From Paratinospora sagittata (taxonomy: Eukaryota; Streptophyta; Magnoliopsida; Ranunculales; Menispermaceae), in contig CM069597.1 in NCBI GenBank assembly GCA_035771175.1, forward strand, positions 15,332,913 to 15,396,912: a DNA stretch of 64,000 nt, written 5' to 3'. Positions 45,785 to 60,010 of this stretch are shown here, in pieces (the first letter of the stretch is position 1; each line of letters opens with the position of its first letter). The notes beneath the pieces were generated by a model. That model ran no database searches. It was not told where the DNA came from and saw only the letters and a list, made by a program, of their open reading frames with translations. The position numbers and the translations under genes were made by a program.

Positions 45785-48300
45785 CTCTTTAAGCGAGTGC
45801 CAATATCCTTCTAGCAACCCCCAGAATAGAGGGAACTCCGTTCCAATATCTCGATGAATTTTTGACCTCTAAACCTCAAATTTTGGTTTAAATGAACTAA
45901 ATTTACTTAGAAAATGTGTTTGAGGCAATCGCGACCAATCCACCGGATTGCTTTCTCCACCTACTCTTTAAGCGAGTCCCAATATCCTTCTAGCAACCCC
46001 CAGAATAGAGGGAACTCCGTTCCAAAATCCTGATAAATTTTTGACCTCTAAACCTCAAATTTTGGTTTAAATGAACTAAATTTACTTAGAAAATGTGTTT
46101 GAGGCAATCGCTACCAATCCACCAGATTGCTTTCTCCACCAACTCTTTAAGAGTCCCAATATCCTTCTAGCAACCCCCAGAATAGAGGGAACTCCGTTCC
46201 AATATCCCGATGAATTCTTGACCCTTAAATCTCAAATTTTGGTTTAAATGTACTAAATTTACTTAGAAAATGTGTTTGAGGCAATCGCGACCAATCAACC
46301 TGATTGCTTTCTCAACCTACTCTTTAAGCGAGTCCCAATATCCTTCTAGCAACCCCCAGAATAGATGGAACTCCGTTCCAATATTCCGATGAATTGTTGA
46401 CCCCTAAATCTCAAATTTTGGTTTAAACGAACTAAATTTACTTAGAAAATGTGTTTGAGGCAATCGCGACCAATCCACCGGATTGCTTTCTCCACCTACT
46501 CTTTAAGCGAGTCCCAATATCCTTCTAGCAACCCCCAGAATAGAGGGAACTCCGTTCCAAAATCCTGATGTATTTTTGACCTCTAAATCTCAAATTTTGG
46601 TTTAAATGAACTAAATTTACTTAGAAAATGTGTTTGAGGCAATCGCGACCAATCCACCAGATTGCTTTCTCCACCTACTCTTTAAGCGAGTGCCAATATC
46701 CTTCTAGCAACCCCCAGAATAGAGGGAACTCCGTTCCAATATCTCGATGAATTTTTGACCTCTAAACCTCAAATTTTGGTTTAAATGAACTAAATTTACT
46801 TAGAAAATGTGTTTGAGGCAATCGCGACCAATCCACCGGATTGCTTTCTCCACCTACTCTTTAAGCGAGTCCCAATATCCTTCTAGCAACCCCCAGAATA
46901 GAGGGAACTCCGTTCCAAAATCCTGATGAATTTTTGACCTCTAAATCTCAAATTTTGGTTTAAATGAACTAAATTTACTTAGAAAATGTGTTTGAGGCAA
47001 TCGCGACCAATCCACCAGATTGCTTTCTCCACCTACTCTTTAAGCGAGTGCCAATATCCTTCTAGCAACCCCCAGAATAGAGGGAACTCCGTTCCAATAT
47101 CTCGATGAATTTTTGACCTCTAAACCTCAAATTTTGGTTTAAATGAACTAAATTTACTTAGAAAATGTGTTTGAGGCAATCGCGACCAATCCACCGGATT
47201 GCTTTCTCCACCTACTCTTTAAGCGAGTCCCAATATCCTTCTAGCAACCCCCAGAATAGAGGGAACTCCGTTCCAAAATCCTGATAAATTTTTGACCTCT
47301 AAACCTCAAATTTTGGTTTAAATGAACTAAATTTACTTAGAAAATGTGTTTGAGGCAATCGCTACCAATCCACCAGATTGCTTTCTCCACCAACTCTTTA
47401 AGAGTCCCAATATCCTTCTAGCAACCCCCAGAATAGAGGGAACTCCGTTCCAATATCCCGATGAATTCTTGACCCTTAAATCTCAAATTTTGGTTTAAAT
47501 GTACTAAATTTACTTAGAAAATGTGTTTGAGGCAATCGCGACCAATCAACCTGATTGCTTTCTCAACCTACTCTTTAAGCGAGTCCCAATATCCTTCTAG
47601 CAACCCCCAGAATAGATGGAACTCCGTTCCAATATTCCGATGAATTGTTGACCCCTAAATCTCAAATTTTGGTTTAAACGAACTAAATTTACTTAGAAAA
47701 TGTGTTTGAGGCAATCGCGACCAATCCACCGGATTGCTTTCTCCACCTACTCTTTAAGCGAGTCCCAATATCCTTCTAGCAACCCCCAGAATAGAGGGAA
47801 CTCCGTTCCAAAATCCTGATGTATTTTTGACCTCTAAATCTCAAATTTTGGTTTAAATGAACTAAATTTACTTAGAAAATGTGTTTGAGGCAATCGCGAC
47901 CAATCCACCAGATTGCTTTCTCCACCTACTCTTTAAGCGAGTGCCAATATCCTTCTAGCAACCCCCAGAATAGAGGGAACTCCGTTCCAATATCTCGATG
48001 AATTTTTGACCTCTAAACCTCAAATTTTGGTTTAAATGAACTAAATTTACTTAGAAAATGTGTTTGAGGCAATCGCGACCAATCCACCGGATTGCTTTCT
48101 CCACCTACTCTTTAAGCGAGTCCCAATATCCTTCTAGCAACCCCCAGAATAGAGGGAACTCCGTTCCAAAATCCTGATGAATTTTTGACCTCTAAATCTC
48201 AAATTTTGGTTTAAATGAACTAAATTTACTTAGAAAATGTGTTTGAGGCAATCGCGACCAATCCACCAGATTGCTTTCTCCACCTACTCTTTAAGCGAGT
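45550..48300 (+). repeat. Higher-order repeat: 7-mer, 1251 bp, two copies and a remnant
   Basis: CTCTTTAAGAGTCCC at 46,143 and 47,394, GAATTGTTGACCC at 46,391 and 47,642, TGATGTATTTTTG near 46,567 and 47,818, and TGATAAATTTTTG at 46,031 and 47,282 all give a 1251-bp period. Outer limits are approximate because flanking monomers are of the same types. Confidence 0.85.
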
Positions 48301-49847
48301 CCCAATATCCTTCTAGCAACCCCCAGAATAGAGGGAACTCCGTTCCAATATCTCGATGAATTTTTGTCCTCTAAACCTCAAATTTTGGTTTAAATGAACT
48401 AAATTTACTTAGAAAATGTGTTTGAGGCAATCGCTACCAATCCACCAGATTGCTTTCTCCACCAACTCTTTGAGCGAGTACCAATATCCTTTTAGCAACC
48501 CCCAGAATAGAGGGAACTCCGTTCCAATATCCTGATGAATTCTTGACCCCTAAATCTCAAATTTTGGTTTAAATGAACTAAATTTACTTAGAAAATGTGT
48601 TTGAGGCAATCGCTACCAATCCACCAGATGGCTTTCTCCACCAACTCTTTAAGCGAGTCCCAATATCCTTCTAGCAACCCCCAGAATAGATGGAACTCCG
48701 TTCCAATATTCGGATTAATTTTTGACCCCTCAATCTCAAATTTTGGTTTAAATGAACTAAATTACTTAGAAAATGTGTTTGACGCAATCGCGACCAATCC
48801 ACCGTATTGCTTTCTCCCCCAAGTCTTTGAGCGAGTCCCAATATCCTTTTAGGAACCCCCGGAATAGATGGAACTCCGTTCCAATATCCCGATGAATTTT
48901 TGACCCCTAAATTTCAAATTTTGGTTTAAATGAACTAAATTTACTTAGAAAATGTGTTTGAGGCAATCGCGACCAATCCACCGGAATGCTTTCTCCACCT
49001 ACTCTTTAAGCGAGTCCCAATATCCTTCTAGCAACCCCCAGAATAGAGGGAATTCCGTTCCAAAATCCTGATGAATTTTTGACCTCTAAATCTCAAATTT
49101 TGGTTTAAATGAACTAAATTTACTTAGAAAATGTATTTGAGGCAATCGCGACCAATCCACCAGATTGCTTTCTCCACCTACTCTTTAAGCGAGTGCCAAT
49201 ATCCTTCTAGCAACCCCCAGAATAGAGGGAACTCCGTTCCAATATCTCGATGAATTTTTGACCTCTAAACCTCAAATTTTGGTTTAAATGAACTAAATTT
49301 ACTTAGAAAATGTGTTTGAGGCAATCGCTACCAATCCACCAGATTGCTTTCTCCACCAACTCTTTGAGCGAGTCCCAATATCCTTTTAGAAACCCCCAGA
49401 ATAGAGGGAACTCCGTTCCAATATCCTGATGAATTCTTGACCCCTAAATCTAAAATTTTGGTTTAAATGAACTAAATTTACTTAGAAAATGTGTTTGAGG
49501 CAATCGCTACCAATCCACCAGATGGCTTTCTCCACCAACTCTTTAAGCGAGTCCCAATATCCTTCTAGCAACCCCCAGAATAGATGGAACTCCGTTCCAA
49601 TATTCGGATTAATTTTTGACCCCTCAATCTCAAATTTTGGTTTAAATGAACTAAATTACTTAGAAAATGTGTTTGACGCAATCGCGACCAATCCACCGGA
49701 TTGCTTTCTCCCCCAAGTCTTTGAGCGAGTCCCAATATCCATTTAGGAACCCCCGGAATAGATGGAACTCCGTTCCAATATCCCGATGAATTTTTGACCC
49801 CTAAATTTCAAATTTTGGTTTAAATGAACTAAATTTACTTAGAAAAT
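48060..49847 (+). repeat. Higher-order repeat: 5-mer, 894 bp, two copies
   Basis: The variant series including the GATGGC monomer and the ATTCGGATTAATTT monomer at 48,595-48,852 recurs at 49,489-49,746, 894 bp away. Flanking monomers match from about 48,060 and 48,954. Confidence 0.7.
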
Positions 49848-52800
49848 GTGTTTGAGGCAATCGCGACCAATCCACCATATTGCTTTCTCCACCAACTCTT
49901 TGAGCGAGTCCCAATATCCTTTTAGGAACCCCCGGAATAGATGGAACTCCGTTCCAATATCCCGGTGAATTTTTGACCCCCAAATCTAAATTTTGGTTTA
50001 AATGAACTAAATATATTTAGAAAAAGTGTTTGAGGAAATCGCGACCAATCCACCGGATTGCTTTATCTACCAACTCCTTGAGCGAGTCCCAATATCCTTC
50101 AAGCAACCCCCAGAATAGATGGAACTCCGTTTCAATATCCCGATGAATTTTTGACCCCCAAATCTAAAATTTTGGTTTAAATGAACTAAATTTACTTAGA
50201 AAATGTGTTTGAATCAATCGCGACCAATCCATTGTATTGCTTTCTCCACCAACTCTATGAGCGAGTCCTAATATCCTTCTAGCAACCCCAGAATAGGTAG
50301 AACTCCGTTCCAATATTCCTATGAAATTTTGACCCCTCAATCTCAAATTTTGGTTTAAATGAACTAAATTTACTTAGAAAATGTGTTTGAGGCAATCGCG
50401 ACCAATCCTCCAGATTGCTTTCTCCACCAACTCTTTGAGCGAGTCCCAATATCCTTCTAGCAACCCCCAGAATAGAGGGAACTCCGTTCCAATATCCCGA
50501 TGAATTCTTGACCACTAAATCTCAAATTTTGGTTTAAATGTACTAAATTTACTTAGAAAATGTGTTTGAGGCAATCGCGACCAATCAACCTGATTGCTTT
50601 CTCCACCTACTCTTTAAGCGAGTCCCAATATCCTTCTAGCAACCCCCAGAATAGATGGAACTCCGTTCCAATATTCCGATGAATTTTTGACCCCTAAATC
50701 TCAAATTTTGGTTTAAACGAACTAAATTTACTTAGAAAATGTGTTTGAGGCAATCGCGACCAATCCACCGGATTGCTTTCTCCACCTACTCTTTAAGCGA
50801 GTGCCAATATCCTTTTAGCAACCCCCAGAATAGAGGGAACTCCGTTCCAATATCTCGATGAATTTTTGACCCCTAAATCTCAAATTTTGGTTTAAATGTA
50901 CTAAATTTACTTAGAAAATGTGTTTGAGGCAATCGCGACCAATCCACCGGATTGCTTTCTCCACTTACTCTTTAAGCGAGTGCCAATATCCTTCTAGCAA
51001 CCCCCAGAATAGAGGGAACTCCGTTCCAATATCTCGATGAATTTTTGACCTCTAAACCTCATATTTTGGTTTAAATGAACTAAATTTACTTAGAAAATGT
51101 GTTTGAGGCAATCGCTACCAATCTACCAGATGGCTTTCTCCACCAACTCTTTGAGCGAGTCCCAATATCCTTCTACCAACCCCCAGAATAGATGGAACTC
51201 CGTTCCAATATTCCGATGAATTTTTGACCCCTAAATCTCAAATTTTGGTTTAAATGAACTAAATATACTTAGAAAAAGTGTTTGAGGCAATCGCGACCAA
51301 TCCACCGGATTGCTTTCTCCACCAAGTCTTTGAGCGAGTCTTAATATCCTTCTAGGAACCCCCGGAATAGATGGAACTCCGCTCCAATATCCCGATGAAT
51401 TTTTGACCACTAAATCATAAATTTTGGTTTAAATGAACTAAATTTACTTAGAAAATGTGTTTGAGGCAATCGCGACCAATCCACCTGATTGCTTTCTCCA
51501 CCTACTCTTTAAGCGAGTCCCAATATCCTTCTAGGAACCCCGGAATAGATGGAACTCCGTTCCAATATCCCGGTGAATTTTTGACCCATAAATCTAAATA
51601 TTTCGTTTAAATGAACTAAATATACTTTGAAAAAGCGTTTGAGGCAATTGCGACCAATCCACCGTATTGCTTTGTCCACCTACTCCTTTAGCGAGTCCCA
51701 ATATCCTTCAAACAACCCCCTAGAATAGATGGAACTCCGTTCCAATATCCCGATGAATTTTTGAACCCTAAATGTCAAATTTTGTTTTAAATGAACTAAA
51801 TTTACTTAGAAAATGTGTTTGAGGCAATCGCGACCAATCCACCAAATTGCTTTCTCCACCAACTCTTTGAGAGAGTCCCAATATCCTTCTAGGAACCTCC
51901 GGAATAGATGGAACTCCGTTCCAATATCCCGGTGAATTTTTGACCCCCAAATCTAAATTTTGGTTTAAATGAACTAAATATACTTAGAAAAAGTGTTTGA
52001 GGCAATAGCGACAAAATCCACCGGATTGCTTTCTCTACCAACTCCTTGAGCAAGTCCCAATATCCTTCAAGCAACCCCCAGAATAGACGGAACTCCGTTT
52101 CAGTATCCCGATAACTTTTTGACCCCCAAATCAAAAATTTTGGTTTAAATGAACTAAATATACTTAGAAAATGTGTTTGAGGCAATCGCGACCAATCCAC
52201 CGTATTGCTTTCTCCACCAAATCTATGAGCGAGTCCTAATATCCTTCTAGCAACCCCCAGAATAGATGGAACTCCGTTCCAATAATCCGGTGAATTTTTG
52301 ACCCCTCAATCTCAAATTTTGGTTTAAATGAACTAAATTTACTTAGAAAATGTGTTTGGGGTAATCGCGACCAATCCACCATATTGCTTTCTCCACCAAC
52401 TCTTTGAGCGAGTCCCAATATCCTTTTAGGAACCCCCGGAATCGATGGAACTCCGTTCCAATATCCCGGTGAATTTTTGACCCCCAAATCTAAATTTTGG
52501 TTTAAATGAACTAAATATATTTAGAAAAAGTGTTTGAGGCAATCGCGACCAATCCACCGGATTGCTTTATCTACCAACTCCTTGAGCGAGTCCCAATATC
52601 CTTCAAGCAACCCCCAGGATAGATGGAACTCCGTTTCAATATCCCGATGAATTTTTGACCCCCAAATCTAAAATTTTGGTTTAAATGAACTAAATTTACT
52701 TAGAAAATGTGTTTGAATCAATCGCGACCAATCCACCGTATTGCTTTCTCCACCAACTCTATGAGCGAGTCCTAATATCCTTCTAGCAACCCCAGAATAG

Positions 52801-55800
52801 GTGGAACTCCGTTCCAATATTCCGATGAAATTTTGACCCCTAAATTTCAAATTTTGGTTTAAATGAACTAAATTTACTTAGAAAATGTGTTTGAGGCAAT
52901 CGCGACCAATCCACCGGATTGCTTTCTCCACCTACTCTTTAAGCGAGTGCCAATATCCTTCTAGCAACCCCCAGAATAGAAGGAACTCCGTTCCAATATC
53001 TCGATGAATTTTTGACCTCTAAACCTCAAATTTTGGTTTAAATGAACTAAATTTACTTAGAAAATGTGTTTGAGGCAATCGCTACCAATCCACCAGATTG
53101 CTTTCTCCACCAACTCTTTGAGCGAGTCCCAATATCCTTCTAGCAACCCCCAGAAAAGAGGGAACTCCGTTCCAATATCCCGATGAATTCTTGACCCCTA
53201 AATCTCAAATTTTGGTTTAAATGAACTAAATTTACTTAGAAAATGTGTTTGAGGCAATCGCTACCAATCCACCAGATGGCTTTCTCCACCAACTCTTTGA
53301 GCGAGTCCCAATATCCTTCTAGCAACCCCCAGAATAGAGGGAACTCCGTTCCAATATCTCGATGAATTTTTGACCCCTAAATCTCAAATTTTGGTTTAAA
53401 TGTACTAAATTTACTTAGAAAATGTGTTTGAGGCAATCGCGACCAATCCACCGGATTGCTTTCTCCACTTACTCTTTAAGCGAGTGCCAATATCCTTCTA
53501 GCAACCCCCAGAATAGATGAAACTCCGTTCCAATATTCGGATTAATTTTTGACCCCTCAATCTCAAATTTTGGTTTAAATGAACTAAATTACTTAGAAAA
53601 TGTGTTTGACGCAATCGCGACCAATCCACCGGATTGCTTTCTCCCCCAAGTCTTTGAGCGAGTCCCAATATCCTTTTAGGAACCCCCGGAATAGATGGAA
53701 CTCCGTTCCAATATCCCGATGAATTTTTGACCCCTAAATTTCAAATTTTGGTTTAAATGAACTAAATTTACTTAGAAAATGTTTTTGAGGCAATCGCGAC
53801 CAATCCACCATATTGCTTTCTCCACCAACTCTTTGAGCGAGTCCCAATATCCTTTTAGGAACCCCCGGAATAGAGGGAACTCCGTTCCAATATCTCGATG
53901 AAATTTTGACCTCTAAACCACAAATTTTGGTTTAAATGAACTAAATTTACTTAGAAAATGTGTTTGAGGCAATCGCTACCAATCCACCAGATTGCTTTCT
54001 CTACCAACTCTTTGAGCGAGTCCCAATATCCTTCTAGCAACCCCCAGAATAGAGGGAACTCCGTTCCAATATCCCGATGAATTCTTGACCCCTAAATCTC
54101 AAATTTTGGTTTAAATGAACTAAATTTACTTAGAAAATGTGTTTGAGGCAATCGCTACCAATCAACCAGATGGGTTTCTCCACCAACTCTTTGAGCGAGT
54201 CCCAATATCCTTCTAGCAACCCCCAGAATAGATGGAACTCCGTTCCAATAATCCGATTAATTTTTGACCCCTCAATCTCTAATTTTGGTTTAAATGAACT
54301 AAATTTACTTAGAAAATGTGTTTGAGGCAATCGCGACCAATCCACCGGATTGCTTTCTCCACCTACTCTTTAAGCGAGTCCCAATATCCTTCTAGCAACC
54401 CCCAGAATAGAGGGAACTCCGTTCCAAAATCCTGATGAATTTTTGACCTCTAAATCTCAAATTTTGGTTTAAATGAACTAAATTTACTTAGAAAATGTGT
54501 TTGAGGCAATCGCGACCAATCCACCGGATTGCTTTCTCCACCAAGTCTTTGAGCGAGTCTCAATATCCTTCTAGGAACCCCCGGAATAGATGGAGTTCCG
54601 TTCCAATATCCCGATGAATTTTTGACCTCTAAATCATAAATTTTGGTTTAAATGAACTAAATTTACTTAGAAAATTTGTTTGAGGCAATCGCTACCAATC
54701 AACCAGATGGGTTTCTCCACCAACTCTTTGAGCGAGTCCCAATATCCTTCTAGCAACCCCCAGAATAGATGGAACTCCGTTCCAATATTCCGATTAATTT
54801 TTGACCCCTCAATCTCTAATTTTGGTTTAAATGAACTAAATTACTTAGAAAATGTGTTTGAGGCAATCGCGACCAATCCACCAGATTGCTTTCTCCACCA
54901 ACTTTTTGAGCGAGTCCCAATATCCTTCTAGCAACCCCCAGAATAGAGGGAACTCCGTTCCAATATCCCGATGAATTCTTGACCACTAAATTTCAAATTT
55001 TGGTTTAAATGAACTAAATTTACTTAGAAAATGTGTTTGAGGCAATCGCGACCAATCCACCGGATTGCTTTCTCCACCTACTCTTTAAGCGAGTCCCAAT
55101 ATCCTTCTAGCAACCCCCAGAATTGAGGGAACTCCGTTACAAGATCCTGATGAATTTTTGACCTCTAAATCTCAAATTTTCGTTTAAATGAACTAAATTT
55201 ACTTAGAAAATGTGTTTGAGGCAATCGCTACCAATCCACCAGATGGCTTTCTCCACCAACTCTTTGAGCGAGTCCCAATATCCTTCTAGCAACCCCCAGA
55301 ATAGATGGAACTCCGTTTCAATGTCCCGATAAATTTTTGACCCCCAAATCTAAAACTTTGGTTTAAATGAACTAAATTTACTTTGAGAATGTGTTTGAAG
55401 CAATCGCGACCAATCCACCGTATTGCTTTCTCCACCAACTCTATGAGCGAGTCCTAATATCCTTGTAGCAACGCCCAGAATAAATGGAACTCCGTTCCAA
55501 TATTCCGATGAATTTTTGACCCCTAAATCTCAAATTTTGGTTTAAACGAACTAAATTTACTTAGAAAATGTGTTTGAGGCAATCGCGACCAATCCACCGG
55601 ATTGCTTTCTCCACCTACTCTTTAAGCGAGTCCCAATATCCTTCTAGCAACCCCCAGAATAGAGGGAACTCCGTTCCAAAATCCTGATGAATTTTTGACC
55701 TCTAAATCTCAAATTTTGGTTTAAATGAACTAAATTTACTTAGAAAATGTGTTTGAGGCAATCGCGACCAATCCACCAGATTGCTTTCTCCACCTACTCT

Positions 55801-56149
55801 TTAAGCGAGTGCCAATATCCTTCTAGCAACCCCAAGAATAGAGGGAACTCCGTTCCAATATCTCGATGAATTTTTGACCTCTAAACCTCAAATTTTGGTT
55901 TAAATGAACTAAATTTACTTAGAAAATGTGTTTGAGGCAATCGCTACCAATCCACCAGATTGCTTTCTCCACCAACTCTTTGAGCGAGTCCCAATATCCT
56001 TTTAGCAACCCCCAGAATAGAGGGAACTCCGTTCCAATATCCTGATGAATTCTTGACCCCTAAATCTCAAATTTTGGTTTAAATGAACTAAATTTACTTA
56101 GAAAATGTGTTTGAGGCAATCGCTACCAATCCACCAGATGGCTTTCTCC

Positions 56150-59100
56150 ACCAACTCTTTAAGCGAGTCCCAATATCCTTCTAGCAACCCCCAGAATAGA
56201 TGAAACTCCGTTCCAATATTCGGATTAATTTTTGACCCCTCAATCTCAAATTTTGGTTTAAATGAACTAAATTACTTAGAAAATGTGTTTGACGCAATCG
56301 CGACCAATCCACCGGATTGCTTTCTCCCCCAAGTCTTTGAGCGAGTCCCAATATCCTTTTAGGAACCCCCCGAATAGATGGAACTCCGTTCCAATATCCC
56401 GATGAATTTTTGACCCCTAAATTTCAAATTTTGGTTTAAATGAACTAAATTTACTTAGAAAATGTGTTTGAGGCAATCGCGACCAATCCACCATATTGCT
56501 TTGTCCACCAACTCTTTGAGCGAGTCCCAATATCCTTTTAGGAACCCCCGGAATAGAGGGAACTCCGTTCCAATATCTCGATGAAATTTTGACCTCTAAA
56601 CCTCAAATTTTGGTTTAAATGAACTAAATTTACTTAGAAAATGTGTTTGAGGCAATCGCTACCAATCCACCAGATTGCTTTCTCTACCAACTCTTTGAGC
56701 GAGTCCCAATATCCTTCTAGCAACCCCCAGAATAGAGGGAACTCCGTTCCAATATCCCGATGAATTCTTGACCCCTAAATCTCAAATTTTGGTTTAAATG
56801 AACTAAATTTACTTAGAAAATGTGTTTGAGGCAATCGCTACCAATCAACCAGATGGGTTTCTCCACCAACTCTTTGAGCGAGTCCCAATATCCTTCAAGC
56901 AACCCCCAGAATAGATGGAACTCCGTTTCAATATTCCGATGAATTTTTGACCCCCAAATCTAAAATTTGGGTTTAAATGAACTAAATTTACTTAGAAAAT
57001 GTGTTTGAATCAATCGCGACCAATCCACCGTATTGCTTTCTCCACCAACTCTATGAGCGAGTCCTAATATCCTTCTAGCAACCCCAGAATAGGTAGAACT
57101 CCGTTCCAATATTCCTATGAAATTTTGACCCCTCAATCTCAAATTTTGGTTTAAATGAACTAAATTTACTTAGAAAATGTGTTTGAGGCAATCGCGACCA
57201 ATCCACCAGATTGCTTTCTCCACCAACTTTTTGAGCGAGTCCCAATATCCTTCTAGCAACCCCCAGAATAGAGGGAACTCCGTTCCAATATCCCGATGAA
57301 TTCTTGACCCCAAAATCTCAAATTTTGGTTTAAATGAACTAAATTGACTTAGAAAATGTGTTTGAGGCAATCGCTACCAATCAACCAGATGGGTTTCTCC
57401 ACCAACTCTTTGAGCGAGTCCCAATATCCTTCTAGCAACCCCTAGAATAGATGGAACTCCGTTTCAATATCCCGATGAATTTTTGACCCCCAAATCTAAA
57501 ATTTTGGTATAAATGAACTAAATTTACTTAGAAAATGTGTTTGAATCAATCGCGACCAATCCACCGTATTGCTTTCTCCACCAACTCTATGAGCGAGTCC
57601 TAATATCCTTCTAGCAACCCCAGAATTGATGGAACTCCGTTCCAATATTCCGATGAAATTTTGACCCCTCAATCTCAAATTTTGGTTTAAATGAACTAAA
57701 TTTACTTAGAAAATGTGTTTTAGGCAATCGCGACCAATCCACCGGATTGCTTTCTCCACCTACTCTTTAAGCGAGTGCCAATATCCTTTTAGCAACCCCC
57801 AGAATAGAGGGAACTCCGTTCCAATATCTCGATGAATTTTTGACCTCTAAACCTCAAATTTTGGTTTAAATGAACTAAATTTACTTAGAAAATGTGTTTG
57901 AGGCAATCGCTACCAATCCACCAGATTGCTTTCTCCACCAACTCTTTAAGCGAGTCCCAATATCCTTCTAGCAACCCCCAGAATAGAGGGAACTCCGTTC
58001 CAATATCTCGATGAATTTTTGACCTCTAAACCTCAAATTTTGGTTTAAATGAACTAAATTTACTTAGAAAATGTGTTTGAGGCAATCGCTACCAATCCAC
58101 CAGATTGCTTTCTCCACCAACTCTTTAAGCGAGTCCCAATATCCTTCTAGCAACCCCCAGAATAGATGAAACTCCGTTCCAATATTCGGATTAATTTTTG
58201 ACCCCTCAATCTCAAATTTTGGTTTAAATGAACTAAATTACTTAGAAAATGTGTTTGACGCAATCGCGACCAATCCACCGGATTGCTTTCTCCCCCAAGT
58301 CTTTGAGCGAGTCCCAATATCCTTTTAGGAACCCCCGGAATAGATGGAACTCCGTTCCAATATCCCGATGAATTTTTGACCCCTAAATTTCAAATTTTGG
58401 TTTAAATGAACTAAATTTACTTAGAAAATGTGTTTGAGGCAATCGCGACCAATCCACCATATTGCTTTGTCCACCAACTCTTTGAGCGAGTCCCAATATC
58501 CTTTTAGGAACCCCCGGAATAGAGGGAACTCCGTTCCAATATCTCGATGAAATTTTGACCTCTAAACCTCAAATTTTGGTTTAATGAACTAAATTTACTT
58601 AGAAAATGTGTTTGAGGCAATCGCTACCAATCCACCAGATTGCTTTCTCTACCAACTCTTTGAGCGAGTCCCAATATCCTTCTAGCAACCCCCAGAATAG
58701 AGGGAACTCCGTTCCAATATCCTGATGAATTCTTGACCCCTAAATCTCAAATTTTGGTTTAAATGAACTAAATTTACTTAGAAAATGTGTTTGAGGCAAT
58801 CGCTACCAATCAACCAGATGGGTTTCTCCACCAACTCTTTGAGCGAGTCCCAATATCCTTCAAGCAACCCCCAGAATAGATGGAACTCCGTTTCAATATT
58901 CCGATGAATTTTTGACCCCCAAATCTAAAATTTTGGTTTAAATGAACTAAATTTACTTAGAAAATGTGTTTGAATCAATCGCGACCAATCCACCGTATTG
59001 CTTTCTCCACCAACTCTATGAGCGAGTCCTAATATCCTTCTAGCAACCCCAGAATAGGTAGAACTCCGTTCCAATATTCCTATGAAATTTTGACCCCTCA

Positions 59101-59960
59101 ATCTCAAATTTTGGTTTAAATGAACTAAATTTACTTAGAAAATGTGTTTGAGGCAATCGCGACCAATCCACCAGATTGATTTCTCCACCAACTTTTTGAG
59201 CGGAGTCCCAATATCCTTCTAGCAACCCCCAGAATAGAGGGAACTCCGTTCCAATATCCCGATGAATTCTTGACCCCAAAATCTCAAATTTTTGGTTTAA
59301 ATGAACTAAATTGAATTAGAAAATGTGTTTGAGGCAATCGCTACCAATCAACCAGATGGGTTTCTCCACCAACTCTTTGAGCGAGTCCCAATATCCTTCT
59401 AGCAACCCCTAGAATAGATGGAACTCCGTTTCAATATCCCGATGAATTTTTGACCCCCAAATCTAAAATTTTGGTATAAATGAACTAAATTTACTTAGAA
59501 AATGTGTTTGAATCAATCGCGACCAATCCACCGTATTGCTTTCTCCACCAACTCTATGAGCGAGTCCTAATATCCTTCTAGCAACCCCAGAATTGATGGA
59601 ACTCCGTTCCAATATTCCGATGAAATTTTGACCCCTCAATCTCAAATTTTGGTTTAAATGAACTAAATTTACTTAGAAAATGTGTTTTAGGCAATCGCGA
59701 CCAATCCACCGGATTGCTTTCTCCACCTACTCTTTAAGCGAGTGCCAATATCCTTTTAGCAACCCCCAGAATAGAGGGAACTCCGTTCCAATATCTCGAT
59801 GAATTTTTGACCTCTAAACCTCAAATTTTGGTTTAAATGAACTAAATTTACTTAGAAAATGTGTTTGAGGCAATCGCTACCAATCCACCAGATTGCTTTC
59901 TCCACCAACTCTTTAAGCGAGTCCCAATATCCTTCTAGCAACCCCCAGAATAGAGGGAAC
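56150..59960 (+). repeat. Higher-order repeat: 11-mer, about 1966 bp, two copies
   Basis: ATAGATGAAACTCC near 56,197 and 58,163, the GTTTGAATCAATCG monomers at 56,960 and 58,925, and the GGTATAAATG monomers at 57,496 and 59,463 recur 1965-1967 bp apart. The small shifts come from indels in the second copy: a lost A in GGTTTAATG near 58,583, an extra G in GCGGAGTCCC near 59,203, and an extra T near 59,291. Confidence 0.85.
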
Positions 59961-60010
59961 TCCGTTCCAATATCCCGATGAATTCTTGACCCCTAAATCT
60001 CAAATTTTGG

